Source: SZUA-287 sp036397975 (lineage in GTDB: Bacteria; Bacteroidota; Ignavibacteria; UBA10030; UBA6906). From it: 19,273 nucleotides of DNA. The notes beneath the pieces were generated by a model. It was not told where the DNA came from, did no database searches, and was given only the letters and a program-made list of their open reading frames with translations. This document shows positions 1-7,899 of this stretch, in pieces (the first letter of the stretch is position 1; every line of letters starts with the position of its first letter). The stretch lies in NCBI GenBank assembly GCA_036397975.1, contig DASWHW010000015.1, forward strand, positions 1 to 19,273, read 5' to 3'. A program made the translations under genes and the position numbers.

Positions 1-26
1 TTTTTTGATAAGTGCTGTTACAAAAT

Positions 27-1598
27 TCACTTCAGATGGAGAAGTGAACGCGTCTCCACAAAACGCTCAAAGCCATTCGAGGAAACCACTTGAGCCGAAA
101 CCCTGACAAAGTAGGCGCCGCTTGCAAGGCCATCGGCGTTGACCAATTCCCGCCTTACACCGGGCCTTTGGAAACCTTCATACACGACCATCACTTGTTG
201 ACCAATTGCATTCCATACGCCAATGGTAACGTATGCCTGAACTGGAAGTGTATATTCGACGACAGTTTGTCCGTTGAATGGGTTCGGATAATTCTGCCTC
301 AGAGTAAATCCTGCCGGCGGCGGAGAAGTACCATCTGTCGCTGCTTCAAAGTCCACTGATGCTCGTCGAAGAATTCCACAAACGTCGGTCTGTTCGGGAC
401 AGCGAATCCCAAAACCGTCGGTGTCTGAACGTCGGTCGCCGAGCATTTGCCAGACCAACGTCCCGTCTGCATTCTCAGCGATAGCAGTCGACAACCAACT
501 GCTATATGTCGTTTCTTTGAAACGCCTCGCACCGAACTCTCCGACGATCAGAGGTTTGTTCAGCGTAGTTGCGATTCTTGTATGATCCTGAATCCAGGCG
601 TTTCCGGAATTACTCGGCAAATTCCAGAAGTCAGGGTACAAATGAATGCTGGCAAAATCAAGTGAAGGGATCTCAGCGTTCACAGAAAAGGACACTCCCG
701 CTGTTCCATCGAACATCCACTGCTGTTGGTGATAGCTGTTGAGCGAGTAATGAACCGATGTAATATCAAACCCCTCTTCTCCCGATCCAACAAGATGGAT
801 AGGATCGATTGTTTTCAAGTATGAACTCATTTCCGCAAGCCATGATCGAACCATGAGTCCTGTACGATCCGATGAACGAGGTTCATTCGCTAGTTCCCAT
901 CCCAGTATTGTGGGATCGTCTTTATACATCGTGCCCGTATACGCGTTCACCCTTTGGGTTAGAACTGTGAGGTATTGTTTGTACCAATCGCGGATTGTTG
1001 GGTCTGTGTAAAAATCGTCGTGGCCCAGTTCCTCCGAAATGGCTTTTCTATACGATCGACCGTGTTCTCCGCTGATCGTGATTTCAAGATCGTCCTTGGT
1101 GAATTTTTGTTCTCCGTTTCCCACGAAGGGCATCTGCACTCGCCAGCGAACATATTGGTTCATTCCACCAAAATCGTCCCAATTCCCAACGAGCGCAAGG
1201 ATGACGCGGACTGAGTGCACCTCTGCCTGCCAAAGGACATAATCAAGCCCACGAAGGGCTCGCTCATTGAACATGCCGGGAGAAAATTGAATCACGGTGG
1301 GATCGAGTGTGTCAGCACCTTCATGAAACGCCCACATACGAATGACCTTCATACCAAGAGCAGATGCATCTGCCAGGACATCCTTCACTGATTGAGTATC
1401 AGCCAGGGTTGCCAAAGAAGGGAGATAATAGGCATTGGCACCCATAAATGAAAACGGGCGACCATGGAGCATAAAATGATCGCCCGAGCGAGTAATGAAA
1501 TCACTATCCCCGGAAAGAGACGGATCTATTCGCAACAATGATGCGAGCACAATAAAAACATTGAGGAACAGACTTCTTTTGCCGAATCGGCTCGTCAC
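27..1598 (-). CDS. Secreted GH5 endo-beta-mannanase-like glycosidase with T9SS sorting domain
   Basis: Probably hydrolyses beta-mannan or a related beta-glycan outside the cell. I start it at GTG 1598 (523 aa), because the longer frame to 1679 adds an Arg/Cys-rich leader lying inside the upstream asparaginase gene, while from the GTG a signal peptide follows (basic start, then LFLNVFIVLASLL). The (beta/alpha)8 domain carries GNWDDFGG near residue 138, typical of GH5 mannanases, WELANEP with acid/base Glu about residue 239, and VGEFGAR with nucleophile Glu about residue 354. A short Pro-rich linker leads to a C-terminal sorting domain (about residues 432-523) with LRQNYPNPFNG and a final GAYFVRV strand, the type IX secretion signal. 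It begins 7 nt after the stop of the asparaginase gene, so the two are probably co-transcribed. The exact substrate is inferred; cellulase or another GH5 specificity is possible. Confidence 0.87.
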   Translation of the reverse strand: MTSRFGKRSLFLNVFIVLASLLRIDPSLSGDSDFITRSGDHFMLHGRPFSFMGANAYYLPSLATLADTQSVKDVLADASALGMKVIRMWAFHEGADTLDPTVIQFSPGMFNERALRGLDYVLWQAEVHSVRVILALVGNWDDFGGMNQYVRWRVQMPFVGNGEQKFTKDDLEITISGEHGRSYRKAISEELGHDDFYTDPTIRDWYKQYLTVLTQRVNAYTGTMYKDDPTILGWELANEPRSSDRTGLMVRSWLAEMSSYLKTIDPIHLVGSGEEGFDITSVHYSLNSYHQQQWMFDGTAGVSFSVNAEIPSLDFASIHLYPDFWNLPSNSGNAWIQDHTRIATTLNKPLIVGEFGARRFKETTYSSWLSTAIAENADGTLVWQMLGDRRSDTDGFGIRCPEQTDVCGILRRASVDFEAATDGTSPPPAGFTLRQNYPNPFNGQTVVEYTLPVQAYVTIGVWNAIGQQVMVVYEGFQRPGVRRELVNADGLASGAYFVRVSAQVVSSNGFERFVETRSLLHLK

Positions 1599-1605
1599 AA
1601 CTTCA

Positions 1606-2661
1606 TTACTTCTTGTACAGGTACGCCATCGGGCGCAGTTTCGTCGTCGTTCCATCGTGTGCGGTGTACATCGGCTCACCCTCTTTGAGATCGTTGATGA
1701 TGCAGGCTGCGCCGAATTCCCCTTTCTTGTTGAGTGCGTAAAACTTCACGTTGAAGTTCGGCCGGCCATCATCCATCTGTAGGCGAGCCATTTTGTTGTG
1801 ATCGGCAATTCTTTTGCAAATCTCCAAGCACGCCTGCTCCGGCGACTTCCCCTGACGCATGAATTCAACAACCATCACACAACTGCAGTTCACCAGATTT
1901 GCTTCTCCCCGGCCAGTCGATCCGACCGATCCGACTTCGTTATCGACATAGAGACCCGCTCCGATGATGGGAGAGTCGCCGACGCGTCCGGGGATTTTGA
2001 AGGAGAGTCCACTCGTTGTCGTCACGCACGACATGTTCCCCTTGAGATCAAGAGCGCTGCAGTGAATCGTGCCTGTCTGCCGCGGATGCGATTCCATCAT
2101 TCCGCCAATGCCTTTGGTCTTCACATCATATTCGGGCAACCAGTCGTCATCCGTTCTTTTTTCCTTCCACCGAAGCCATATCTCTCGCGAGGAGTCGGTG
2201 AGAAGGTCTTCCTCCTTGAAGCCGTGTGCTTTTGCAAAGCGGAGCGCTCCCTCTCCCACCAGCAAGACATGATCGGTTCGCTCCATTACCAGACGCGCCA
2301 CTTTGGAAGGGTTCTTGATATTTCGAAGCGAGGCAACCGCCCCTGCCCTATGGGTTGGTCCATGCATGACGGCTGCGTCGAGTTCGACGACTCCGTCTTC
2401 GTTGGGGAGACCTCCGTAGCCGACGCTATTATCATTGGGATCATCTTCGACAGTGTTCACACCGGCAATCACCGAATCCAGGGCATCCTTGCCGTCATGG
2501 ATCATCTCGATCGCTTTTGACACAGCAGCAACGCCATTCGCGCTTGACACCGCGATGGGGACCGCGTCAGGTGCGATCGTCTTTGGAAATACTTGTTTCG
2601 GCAGCGCCGCGGTGACTGCCGCAGCGCCCGCTTGTTTCAAAAAGGAACGGCGTGTGGTCAT
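1606..2661 (-). CDS. Tat-exported N4-(beta-N-acetylglucosaminyl)-L-asparaginase (glycosylasparaginase)
   Basis: Ntn-hydrolase family that cleaves the GlcNAc-Asn bond of glyco-asparagine, the last step of N-glycoprotein breakdown. Two in-frame ATGs lie at 2667 and 2661; AAGGAG sits only 2 nt from the first and 8 nt from the second, so I use 2661 (351 aa). The N-terminus TTRRSFLKQAG followed by an Ala-rich stretch is a twin-arginine signal. Family landmarks are VGYGGLPNEDG (about residues 80-90), ELDAAVMHG, the autoprocessing site with GTIHCSALD where Thr about residue 198 becomes the N-terminal nucleophile of the beta chain, and KIPGRVGDSPIIGAG. Length and motifs match bacterial and eukaryotic glycosylasparaginase better than plant-type isoaspartyl peptidase, though a mixed activity is possible. 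The downstream mannanase-like gene suggests joint use of glycoproteins or mannoproteins. Confidence 0.9.
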   Translation of the reverse strand: MTTRRSFLKQAGAAAVTAALPKQVFPKTIAPDAVPIAVSSANGVAAVSKAIEMIHDGKDALDSVIAGVNTVEDDPNDNSVGYGGLPNEDGVVELDAAVMHGPTHRAGAVASLRNIKNPSKVARLVMERTDHVLLVGEGALRFAKAHGFKEEDLLTDSSREIWLRWKEKRTDDDWLPEYDVKTKGIGGMMESHPRQTGTIHCSALDLKGNMSCVTTTSGLSFKIPGRVGDSPIIGAGLYVDNEVGSVGSTGRGEANLVNCSCVMVVEFMRQGKSPEQACLEICKRIADHNKMARLQMDDGRPNFNVKFYALNKKGEFGAACIINDLKEGEPMYTAHDGTTTKLRPMAYLYKK

Positions 2662-2677
2662 TTTCATCTCTCCTTGA
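2661..2677 (-). promoter_or_regulatory. Shine-Dalgarno deciding the asparaginase start
   Basis: On the minus strand the order is AAGGAG, AG, ATG, AAA, ATG. The first ATG is too close to the SD core and the second is at ideal distance, which supports the start at 2661. Confidence 0.6.
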
Positions 2678-2777
2678 AGAATTCGGATTGGTGGGTAACA
2701 AAAAGTAGATTATCTCCAGTCGAGATGCAACTTGTTGTCATCTCTCAACGGATCCCGTACATTACTATTACTATAGA

Positions 2778-3374
2778 ATGAAACGATCCCGCTACCACTA
2801 TATCATTTTCTTCAAACCGTACGGTGTGCTATCACAGTTTACGGACGGTGAGGGGAGACAAACGCTGGGGGATTTCGGTCCGTTTCCAAAGGAAATTTAC
2901 CCCGTAGGAAGATTGGATCGTGACAGTGAAGGTCTTTTGCTATTGACGGATGACAATGGCTCAAAGCACCACCTCACGGACCCTGGCTTTGGACACGAGC
3001 GAACATATTTGGTGCAGGTGGAGCGCGCCCCATCCAATGAGGCATTGCGGCAACTCAGGAGTGGAGTCATTATAGAAGGAAAGCGGACGCGGCCAGCCAA
3101 AGTTCGTCTTTTAGAGAATGAGCCGAATCTTCCGGACCGGGCGGTACCCATTCGGTTTCGAAAAACTGTTCCGACAGCATGGCTTGAAATAACTCTAACG
3201 GAGGGAAGAAACCGGCAGGTACGGAAAATGACAGCGGCCGTTGGCCATCCAACGTTGCGGCTGGTGCGAATCAGGCTGGGTTCACTTTCGCTTGAAGGAC
3301 TTTCACCCGGAAAGAGCCGCCCATTGACAGACAAGGAAACCGGAAAACTGTTGGGGATAATAAGCCGGAAGTAA
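2778..3374 (+). CDS. rluE: 23S rRNA pseudouridine synthase, RluE type (RsuA/RluB/E/F family)
   Basis: Isomerises a uridine in rRNA; RluE of E. coli acts on U2457 of 23S rRNA. The 198-residue protein opens directly with YIIFFKPYGVLSQF and has no S4 domain, as in RluE and unlike RsuA/RluB/RluF. The catalytic aspartate is in PVGRLDRDSEGLLLLT (Asp about residue 47). Further family marks are HERTYLVQV and EGRNRQVRKMTAAVGHPTLRLVR in the C-terminal half. It is divergent from the asparaginase gene with 110 nt between and convergent with the repeat protein at 3386. No clear Shine-Dalgarno precedes the ATG. I am confident of the family; the exact target uridine is by analogy. Confidence 0.9.
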   Translation: MKRSRYHYIIFFKPYGVLSQFTDGEGRQTLGDFGPFPKEIYPVGRLDRDSEGLLLLTDDNGSKHHLTDPGFGHERTYLVQVERAPSNEALRQLRSGVIIEGKRTRPAKVRLLENEPNLPDRAVPIRFRKTVPTAWLEITLTEGRNRQVRKMTAAVGHPTLRLVRIRLGSLSLEGLSPGKSRPLTDKETGKLLGIISRK

Positions 3375-3385
3375 ACACCCTCCAC

Positions 3386-5206
3386 TCACGGAGAAGGAGG
3401 AGGCGCAGGCGAACCAGGAATCTCATCATTGTACAACGTGATGCCCCAATACTCAGCATCCTCCGGGGGATCAACATTCCAATCCATGTATGAGTGTGAA
3501 TCGTCCGTCTTGTAGTGAAGAACATAATTGCCGCGATCAAGAACGATTGTCGTATTCACGAGGCGATTCTTCCGATTGCCTCCCGCAAACGTCGTCATTG
3601 CGTAGGTCATTTCCCACTTCACCGAGCCTGTGGACGCATCTTCGATCCAACCATAATCAGCCATCTCATGCTTGAAGCCTTCACCCAGGGAATAAACCCG
3701 CATGCGGGTTGGGCGGCTAAGGGAGAACCGTTCCTGCTTGTTGCTATTGTCCCGCACGCGAACAATCTGCGCAATAATAGTCTTGTCCCGTTCTTCGACG
3801 TATTGGCTCACGATTGACTTGTTGAAGGAATCTCCGACACCCATGATGGAGATTCCATACGATTCGGGATCGAAGGGTGGATCTGCATTCCAATCGTTGT
3901 ACGAATGCGAATCGTCTGTGATATACGTGACGATGTAACTCCCTTTCGAAAGGAAAATCACATCGTCAACATAGCAATTTTTCGAAGCTCCTCCAGCATA
4001 GAGAACACGATCGGCGTCCATTTGCCAGATCTTTTTTCTCGTTCGGGCCTCGGTGATGTATCCATAGTCTGCCAGCTGTCGTCTACTGTTGCCGCGTTCA
4101 CCGAGAGCATACACCCGGACCCTCGCATCCTGCTTCAGAGCAAATCCCTCGTTCTTTTGTTCACTGTCACCAACCTTTGTGATACTGAGGATAAGGTTTT
4201 CCTTTTCGTCGTAAGGTACCAATTTGAAGTTCCCTGTGTCGCCGTTCTTGTCCGCCATAATTGTCACACCGTAATTCAGGGGGTCGGACGGCGGACCGTC
4301 ATTCCAATCAACGCTGGAATGGCTGTCATCCGTTCGATAGTAGAGTACATAGCTCCCCGCTGAAAGCTGAACGGGTCCTCGGAACAGAATATTCTTTTTT
4401 CCACCGCCCGCGTTCTCGGTGTTGTCAAACGACATCTCCCAAACTCGTTCGCGTGTCAGGGTATTAACGATCTGACTGTAATCGACGATCCGCTTGCGAT
4501 CCGGCGCCTCCCCAAGTGCATACACTTCCAGGCTGACGGGCTTCGCGACAGTAAACCCAATCCGGTCGAGTTCGCTTTCCCCAACACCAATCTTCTGGAG
4601 AAGAACGTGAGGAAATGACTTGGGGGGAGTGAATGTTCGGACCGCGGAAACGTCGCCACCGTCAACTAGAAGATCGATACCCCAGTTTTGCGCTCTTCTC
4701 TCCCACTCATCTCCCATATCTTCCGTCCACCATCCCATCAGTGACGACCAAAAATCTTCCTTTCCCTTCTTGGGGCCAAACAGAGGATCGTTCCGGTGAT
4801 CGGCATTCATGGTAAAGTGGGAAAGCGCCGTGTGATACGAAAATGTTGCTGCTGCAAAATAGATCTCATAGCTCCCGGGTTGCAACGTCAGATTCTCATC
4901 CAGTACTCGATCATCACCATCTGCTTTGGTATTGTCAGTCGTCATCGACCAGATTTGTTCACGGGTATCCGCATTGATAATCCATCCGTAAGCGAACAAC
5001 CGGTTGCTGTGGTACGTCCATCGCTTCTCACCGCCCCCACCCACTCCAACAAGATGAACTTTCATTCCACGCTGGACTTCAATGCCTGCGTATTTCAATT
5101 CTTGTTTTCGGAAGTCTTTAAGCGATGCTACCGTCTTCTCACCGGCAAACATCAGGCAAGGCAGAACGACAATTGCTGAAACAGTAAGCGTTAGAAATCT
5201 TTTCAT
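3386..5206 (-). CDS. Secreted protein of four divergent ~115-residue DDSHS repeats, unknown function
   Basis: I do not recognise this family. ATG 5206 (606 aa) gives a signal peptide (basic start, LTLTVSAIVVLPCLMFAG); the frame upstream to 5275 adds no plausible start. The mature protein holds four repeats at about residues 31-137, 202-318, 339-456 and 478-594. Each opens with a short strand and RVRVYALGE-like segment, then ADYGxI, a W(E/Q/S)M strand, an AGG-K-N turn and GSYxLxY. Repeats 2-4 carry an almost invariant TDDSHS, DWN, PP, DP, YGI signature; repeat 1 keeps the fold pattern but has lost this acidic signature and is followed by a Trp-rich insertion (about residues 147-180). The end is Pro-rich (PGSPAPPPSP) with no visible T9SS sorting domain, so it is probably periplasmic or surface-bound by other means. 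The Asp/Asn/Ser-rich signature could bind metal or sugar; that is inference. Confidence 0.85.
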   Translation of the reverse strand: MKRFLTLTVSAIVVLPCLMFAGEKTVASLKDFRKQELKYAGIEVQRGMKVHLVGVGGGGEKRWTYHSNRLFAYGWIINADTREQIWSMTTDNTKADGDDRVLDENLTLQPGSYEIYFAAATFSYHTALSHFTMNADHRNDPLFGPKKGKEDFWSSLMGWWTEDMGDEWERRAQNWGIDLLVDGGDVSAVRTFTPPKSFPHVLLQKIGVGESELDRIGFTVAKPVSLEVYALGEAPDRKRIVDYSQIVNTLTRERVWEMSFDNTENAGGGKKNILFRGPVQLSAGSYVLYYRTDDSHSSVDWNDGPPSDPLNYGVTIMADKNGDTGNFKLVPYDEKENLILSITKVGDSEQKNEGFALKQDARVRVYALGERGNSRRQLADYGYITEARTRKKIWQMDADRVLYAGGASKNCYVDDVIFLSKGSYIVTYITDDSHSYNDWNADPPFDPESYGISIMGVGDSFNKSIVSQYVEERDKTIIAQIVRVRDNSNKQERFSLSRPTRMRVYSLGEGFKHEMADYGWIEDASTGSVKWEMTYAMTTFAGGNRKNRLVNTTIVLDRGNYVLHYKTDDSHSYMDWNVDPPEDAEYWGITLYNDEIPGSPAPPPSP

Positions 5207-5395
5207 AAAGCAGATATGATATAAGTTATTGAGTCGACTGGAGTTGGTTTCCTTCCGAGTCCTCAAAGGTTGCAAACGAGCCGAGATCTGGAGTTATCAG
5301 AGTCTTCTCAGAATTATTCGTTAACACTCTGCATGGATCGGCACTCTCTAACCTACGCTTTCCCTTTGCCTTTGTTGCATTTTCGGCCCTTTTGC

Positions 5396-5424
5396 TTGAC
5401 TCTCCTCATTCTTAGCTATACATT
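5396..5424 (+). promoter_or_regulatory. Possible sigma70-type promoter for the SDR gene
   Basis: TTGACT at 5396-5401 and TACATT at 5419-5424 are separated by exactly 17 nt, placing a start site near 5431 and a leader of about 50 nt before ATG 5480. The match to the -10 consensus is only 4 of 6, so this is a candidate. It also supports the internal ATG rather than the upstream start at 5270. Confidence 0.35.
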
Positions 5425-5479
5425 GCTCGCCAGCAGAGACCTTTTCTGCGCTCTCCTTTATCAATTCTCCAGAGAAATC

Positions 5480-6247
5480 ATGCGTATTTTCAAGGAAAGA
5501 GTAGCTATTGTTACAGGCGGGACTGGCGAGGGGATAGGAAGGAGCATAGCATTCACAATGGCTCGTGAAGGGGCGAAGATCGTTATAAACTACGGGACAG
5601 GTCATCCCAACAATGTTTCTGCAGCAGAAAAAGTAATTACTGAAATCCGATCCCTTGGCGGAAAAGGCTACGCATTCAATGCGGACACCCGGCGGGATGA
5701 GGAGGTGAGCGAAATGGTCGATGGTGTTATGAGACTATATGGGCGGATTGACTTCATGATTGTGAACTCAGGAGGGGCCTGGGATGAGAAGGATATTACG
5801 GAAATCGAGTCGGCACACTGGCAGAGCGTTGTCCAGGCAGAAATTGACGGCCTGTTCAATTGCGTCCGGCATGTGCTTCCGCACATGAGGAAGGAACGTT
5901 TCGGGAGAATAATTGCCATAGGAAATGCGGACGCCGGGCATTCAAGCGGACTCCCCCACGATTATTTTGCCGGGAAGAACGCGCGCACTGCTTTGATTAG
6001 GTCGTTAGCCGCAGCCGAGATGGAGCGGCGCATTACCTTTAACGTTGTTGCACCAAGCCATACTCCACGCCACACCATAAAGCAGGCGGTCGATGCGGCC
6101 AAGCACTCGCCAATCTACACCCAAAGAACTCACGCTCTTCCGCAGGATGCCGCAGAAGTTGTCCGATTTCTTTGTACGGACGAGGCGGCCTTTGTCAATG
6201 GAAGCGTGATTCAGTTGGGGGGACGAGGACAATCACAACCGGGCTAG
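5480..6247 (+). CDS. Short-chain dehydrogenase/reductase (SDR) with atypical active site
   Basis: NAD(P)-dependent oxidoreductase of the classical SDR fold, 255 aa from ATG 5480. The longer frame from 5270 would add 70 residues with no SDR homology that run through the probable promoter, so I reject it. The Rossmann motif TGGTGEGIG is at residues 12-20, NSGG (the NAG equivalent) at 97-100, and the catalytic YFAGK at Tyr162/Lys166. The position 13 residues before the Tyr, normally the catalytic Ser (IGS in FabG), reads IGN, so the Ser appears replaced by Asn149. The C-terminus ends VNGSVIQLGGRGQ, close to the usual NGxxxxVDGG. Substrate unknown. The crp-like gene follows after 60 nt on the same strand. 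Confidence 0.88.
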   Translation: MRIFKERVAIVTGGTGEGIGRSIAFTMAREGAKIVINYGTGHPNNVSAAEKVITEIRSLGGKGYAFNADTRRDEEVSEMVDGVMRLYGRIDFMIVNSGGAWDEKDITEIESAHWQSVVQAEIDGLFNCVRHVLPHMRKERFGRIIAIGNADAGHSSGLPHDYFAGKNARTALIRSLAAAEMERRITFNVVAPSHTPRHTIKQAVDAAKHSPIYTQRTHALPQDAAEVVRFLCTDEAAFVNGSVIQLGGRGQSQPG

Positions 6248-6307
6248 TGCTTAGTCCGAAAGAAAAGTTCGAGAAATTCTTCTCCATCATAAATTGCTTT
6301 TGGATTC

Positions 6308-6889
6308 ATGTTCGACCTGCTCCAGGTCCATATTCTCAAGCGAGTAAGGCTTACCGAAAAAGAGCTCGACCTCGCCAGGACGTTCTTCGTCCCGAAGAAA
6401 ATCAGGCGGGGCCAGTTCTTACTCCATAGTGGAGAAGTCTGCAAATATATTGCGTTCGTCGAAAAGGGCTGCCTTCGCCAGTACTACATAGACAACAAGG
6501 GCGAAGAACACGTCGTGCAGTTTGCGATCGAAGACTGGTGGATATCCGACATGTATAGCACACTGTCGGGCACTCCGGCAACATACAACATCGACGCCCT
6601 TGAAAACTCCGAACTCCTGCTCTTCGACCGAAGCCGGATGGACGAACTCACGGGCCAAATCCCGCAATTTGAAAAGTTCTTCCGCTTGCTTCTTGAAGGA
6701 GCCTTCATTTCGAAAGAACGGAGAATCGCAGCTTCGCTTGGCATGTCAGCCGAGGAGCAATATCTCTGCATGCTTGATATGTATCCGAAAATCGTCCAAC
6801 GTGTTCCGCAACATCAAGTCGCTTCCTACCTCGGCATTACACCGCAATCACTCAGCCGCATCCGCAAAGAACTCGCCGACAAAAAATAG
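6308..6889 (+). CDS. Crp/Fnr family transcriptional regulator
   Basis: 193-residue regulator with an N-terminal cyclic-nucleotide-binding-type beta-roll (about residues 25-110, with RRGQFLLHSGEVCKYIAFVEKG) and a C-terminal helix-turn-helix VPQHQVASYLGITPQSLSRI at about residues 166-185. The beta-roll lacks an obvious cAMP phosphate-binding RxS/TxA motif and has no N-terminal Cys cluster of the FNR type, so the ligand is unknown; this is usual for the abundant Bacteroidota Crp-like regulators. It sits between the SDR gene and the F420-reductase-like gene, whose upstream region holds two perfect inverted repeats, making that region a plausible but unproven target. Confidence 0.9.
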   Translation: MFDLLQVHILKRVRLTEKELDLARTFFVPKKIRRGQFLLHSGEVCKYIAFVEKGCLRQYYIDNKGEEHVVQFAIEDWWISDMYSTLSGTPATYNIDALENSELLLFDRSRMDELTGQIPQFEKFFRLLLEGAFISKERRIAASLGMSAEEQYLCMLDMYPKIVQRVPQHQVASYLGITPQSLSRIRKELADKK

Positions 6890-6992
6890 TCTTCACGCTC
6901 CGTTTCGCCGTTGCGAGTCCATCCGCTCGCACTCGGGAAGAGACAACCTCAGTGACTGAAACTGGGTCGACGGGATTACTCCACTTCGCCCG

Positions 6993-7012
6993 TAATGGGC
7001 AGTTCCCCATTA
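6993..7012. promoter_or_regulatory. Inverted repeat, possible operator 1
   Basis: Perfect 7-nt arms TAATGGG (6993-6999) and CCCATTA (7006-7012) around a 6-nt centre. No T-run follows, so it is not a normal terminator. The dyad spacing suits a dimeric DNA-binding protein. It lies about 110 nt upstream of the F420-reductase-like start. Confidence 0.5.
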
Positions 7013-7015
7013 AAC

Positions 7016-7045
7016 TTACCATAGGGTAACTTGATTTCTTACCCT
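7016..7045. promoter_or_regulatory. Overlapping inverted repeats, possible operator 2
   Basis: AGGGTAA (7023-7029) and TTACCCT (7039-7045) form perfect 7-nt arms around 9 nt. The left arm also pairs with TTACC at 7016-7020, so three alternating half-sites TTACC/GGTAA/TTACC are present. With the dyad at 6993-7012 this gives two symmetric sites within 53 bp upstream of the gene at 7122. Confidence 0.5.
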
Positions 7046-7121
7046 GCGTGAATGCGCTCGCACGGTCCGTGTATTATCTTTATGCCAGACTTTGACGCAA
7101 ACATCACCACCAAACAGGGAC

Positions 7122-7790
7122 ATGAAAATGAAACAAACCATCGCAATCATCGGAGCAGCAGGAACAATGGGTTCGGGTATTGCCCGCAACCTTACAAAAG
7201 CAGGGCATCGAGTCTTGCTTGCAGGTCCGACAAAGGAGAAACTCACCGGACTTCTTGCGAACATCAAGGCCAATACGCCCAAAGCAGACGTGGAAATTCT
7301 TGATTGCTCGCACGAAGCGAGCTGGGAAGCAGACGTTATCATTCCCGCGGTTCCGTATAGCGCGCAGCCGGACGTTGCAGAAAGAATTAGAGACGTTGTT
7401 ACAGGCAAAATAGTTCTCAGCATCGTCAACCCACTCAACGCTACTTACGATGGTCTTGTCACCGACCCGACGACGAGCGGAGCCGAAGAGTTCGCGAAAC
7501 TTCTTCCCCATTCAAAAATTGTCAAGTCATTCAGCACAGTGTTCGGTGCAGATTTCAATACGCCCAATATCGGCGGCAAGACGGTCGATTGTTTTGTGGC
7601 CGGTGATGATGACGAGGCAGTTGCCACGGTCTCTCAACTCGTCATGGATGCGGGGTTCAATCCTGTGGTTGCAGGAAAACTCCCGGTGAGTCGCACGCTG
7701 GAAAACATGATGGTGCTGCTCATTGGATTGGCAATGAAAAGCAATTACAACGGGCTGGCTGGCTGGAAAGTGTTACACGAAGCGGCATGA
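7122..7790 (+). CDS. NADPH-dependent F420 reductase-like NAD(P)-binding protein
   Basis: Member of the F420-dependent NADP oxidoreductase-like Rossmann family (F420_oxidored type). I use ATG 7122 (222 aa) after an AGGGA sequence; a second ATG at 7128 is almost as good, and a TTG at 7092 is less likely. The dinucleotide-binding loop is IAIIGAAGTMGSGIARNL (about residues 7-24), followed by AGPTKEK, where the acidic residue of NAD enzymes is absent, which fits NADP. Later family marks are ADVIIPAVPYSA, SIVNPLNA, SKIVKSFSTVFGADF and SRTLENMMVLLIGLA. Bacteria with such paralogues often lack F420, so another hydride partner is possible. It is probably controlled through the inverted repeats upstream and may be co-expressed with the YceI gene 109 nt downstream. 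Confidence 0.85.
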   Translation: MKMKQTIAIIGAAGTMGSGIARNLTKAGHRVLLAGPTKEKLTGLLANIKANTPKADVEILDCSHEASWEADVIIPAVPYSAQPDVAERIRDVVTGKIVLSIVNPLNATYDGLVTDPTTSGAEEFAKLLPHSKIVKSFSTVFGADFNTPNIGGKTVDCFVAGDDDEAVATVSQLVMDAGFNPVVAGKLPVSRTLENMMVLLIGLAMKSNYNGLAGWKVLHEAA

Positions 7791-7899
7791 TTCTCCAACG
7801 ATTACACTTTGGAGCAGCAGCAGTGACATCCTTGATGCAACTCGTTGACATCGAAAACAAATCACAATCCACACATCTCACAATAAGGAGCAACATAAT

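Noticed and set aside
1599..1679. N-terminal extension of the GH5 gene to ATG 1679
   Set aside because: It lies inside the asparaginase coding region, is Arg/Cys-rich, and would put a hydrophilic leader before an obvious signal peptide. The GTG at 1598 fits better.
1798..2520. Long plus-strand frame of 240 codons opposite the asparaginase gene
   Set aside because: It is a shadow frame: the minus strand encodes a fully conserved enzyme here, and the plus-strand translation has no family features.
3365..3400. Possible terminator between the convergent rluE and repeat-protein genes
   Set aside because: Only a short CCTCC/GGAGG pairing is present, without a T-run in either direction; too weak to call.
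5270..5479. 70-residue extension of the SDR gene, rich in Leu/Phe and resembling a signal sequence
   Set aside because: SDR enzymes of this type are cytoplasmic, the conserved Rossmann start follows directly after ATG 5480, and the stretch includes a promoter-like sequence at 5396-5424.
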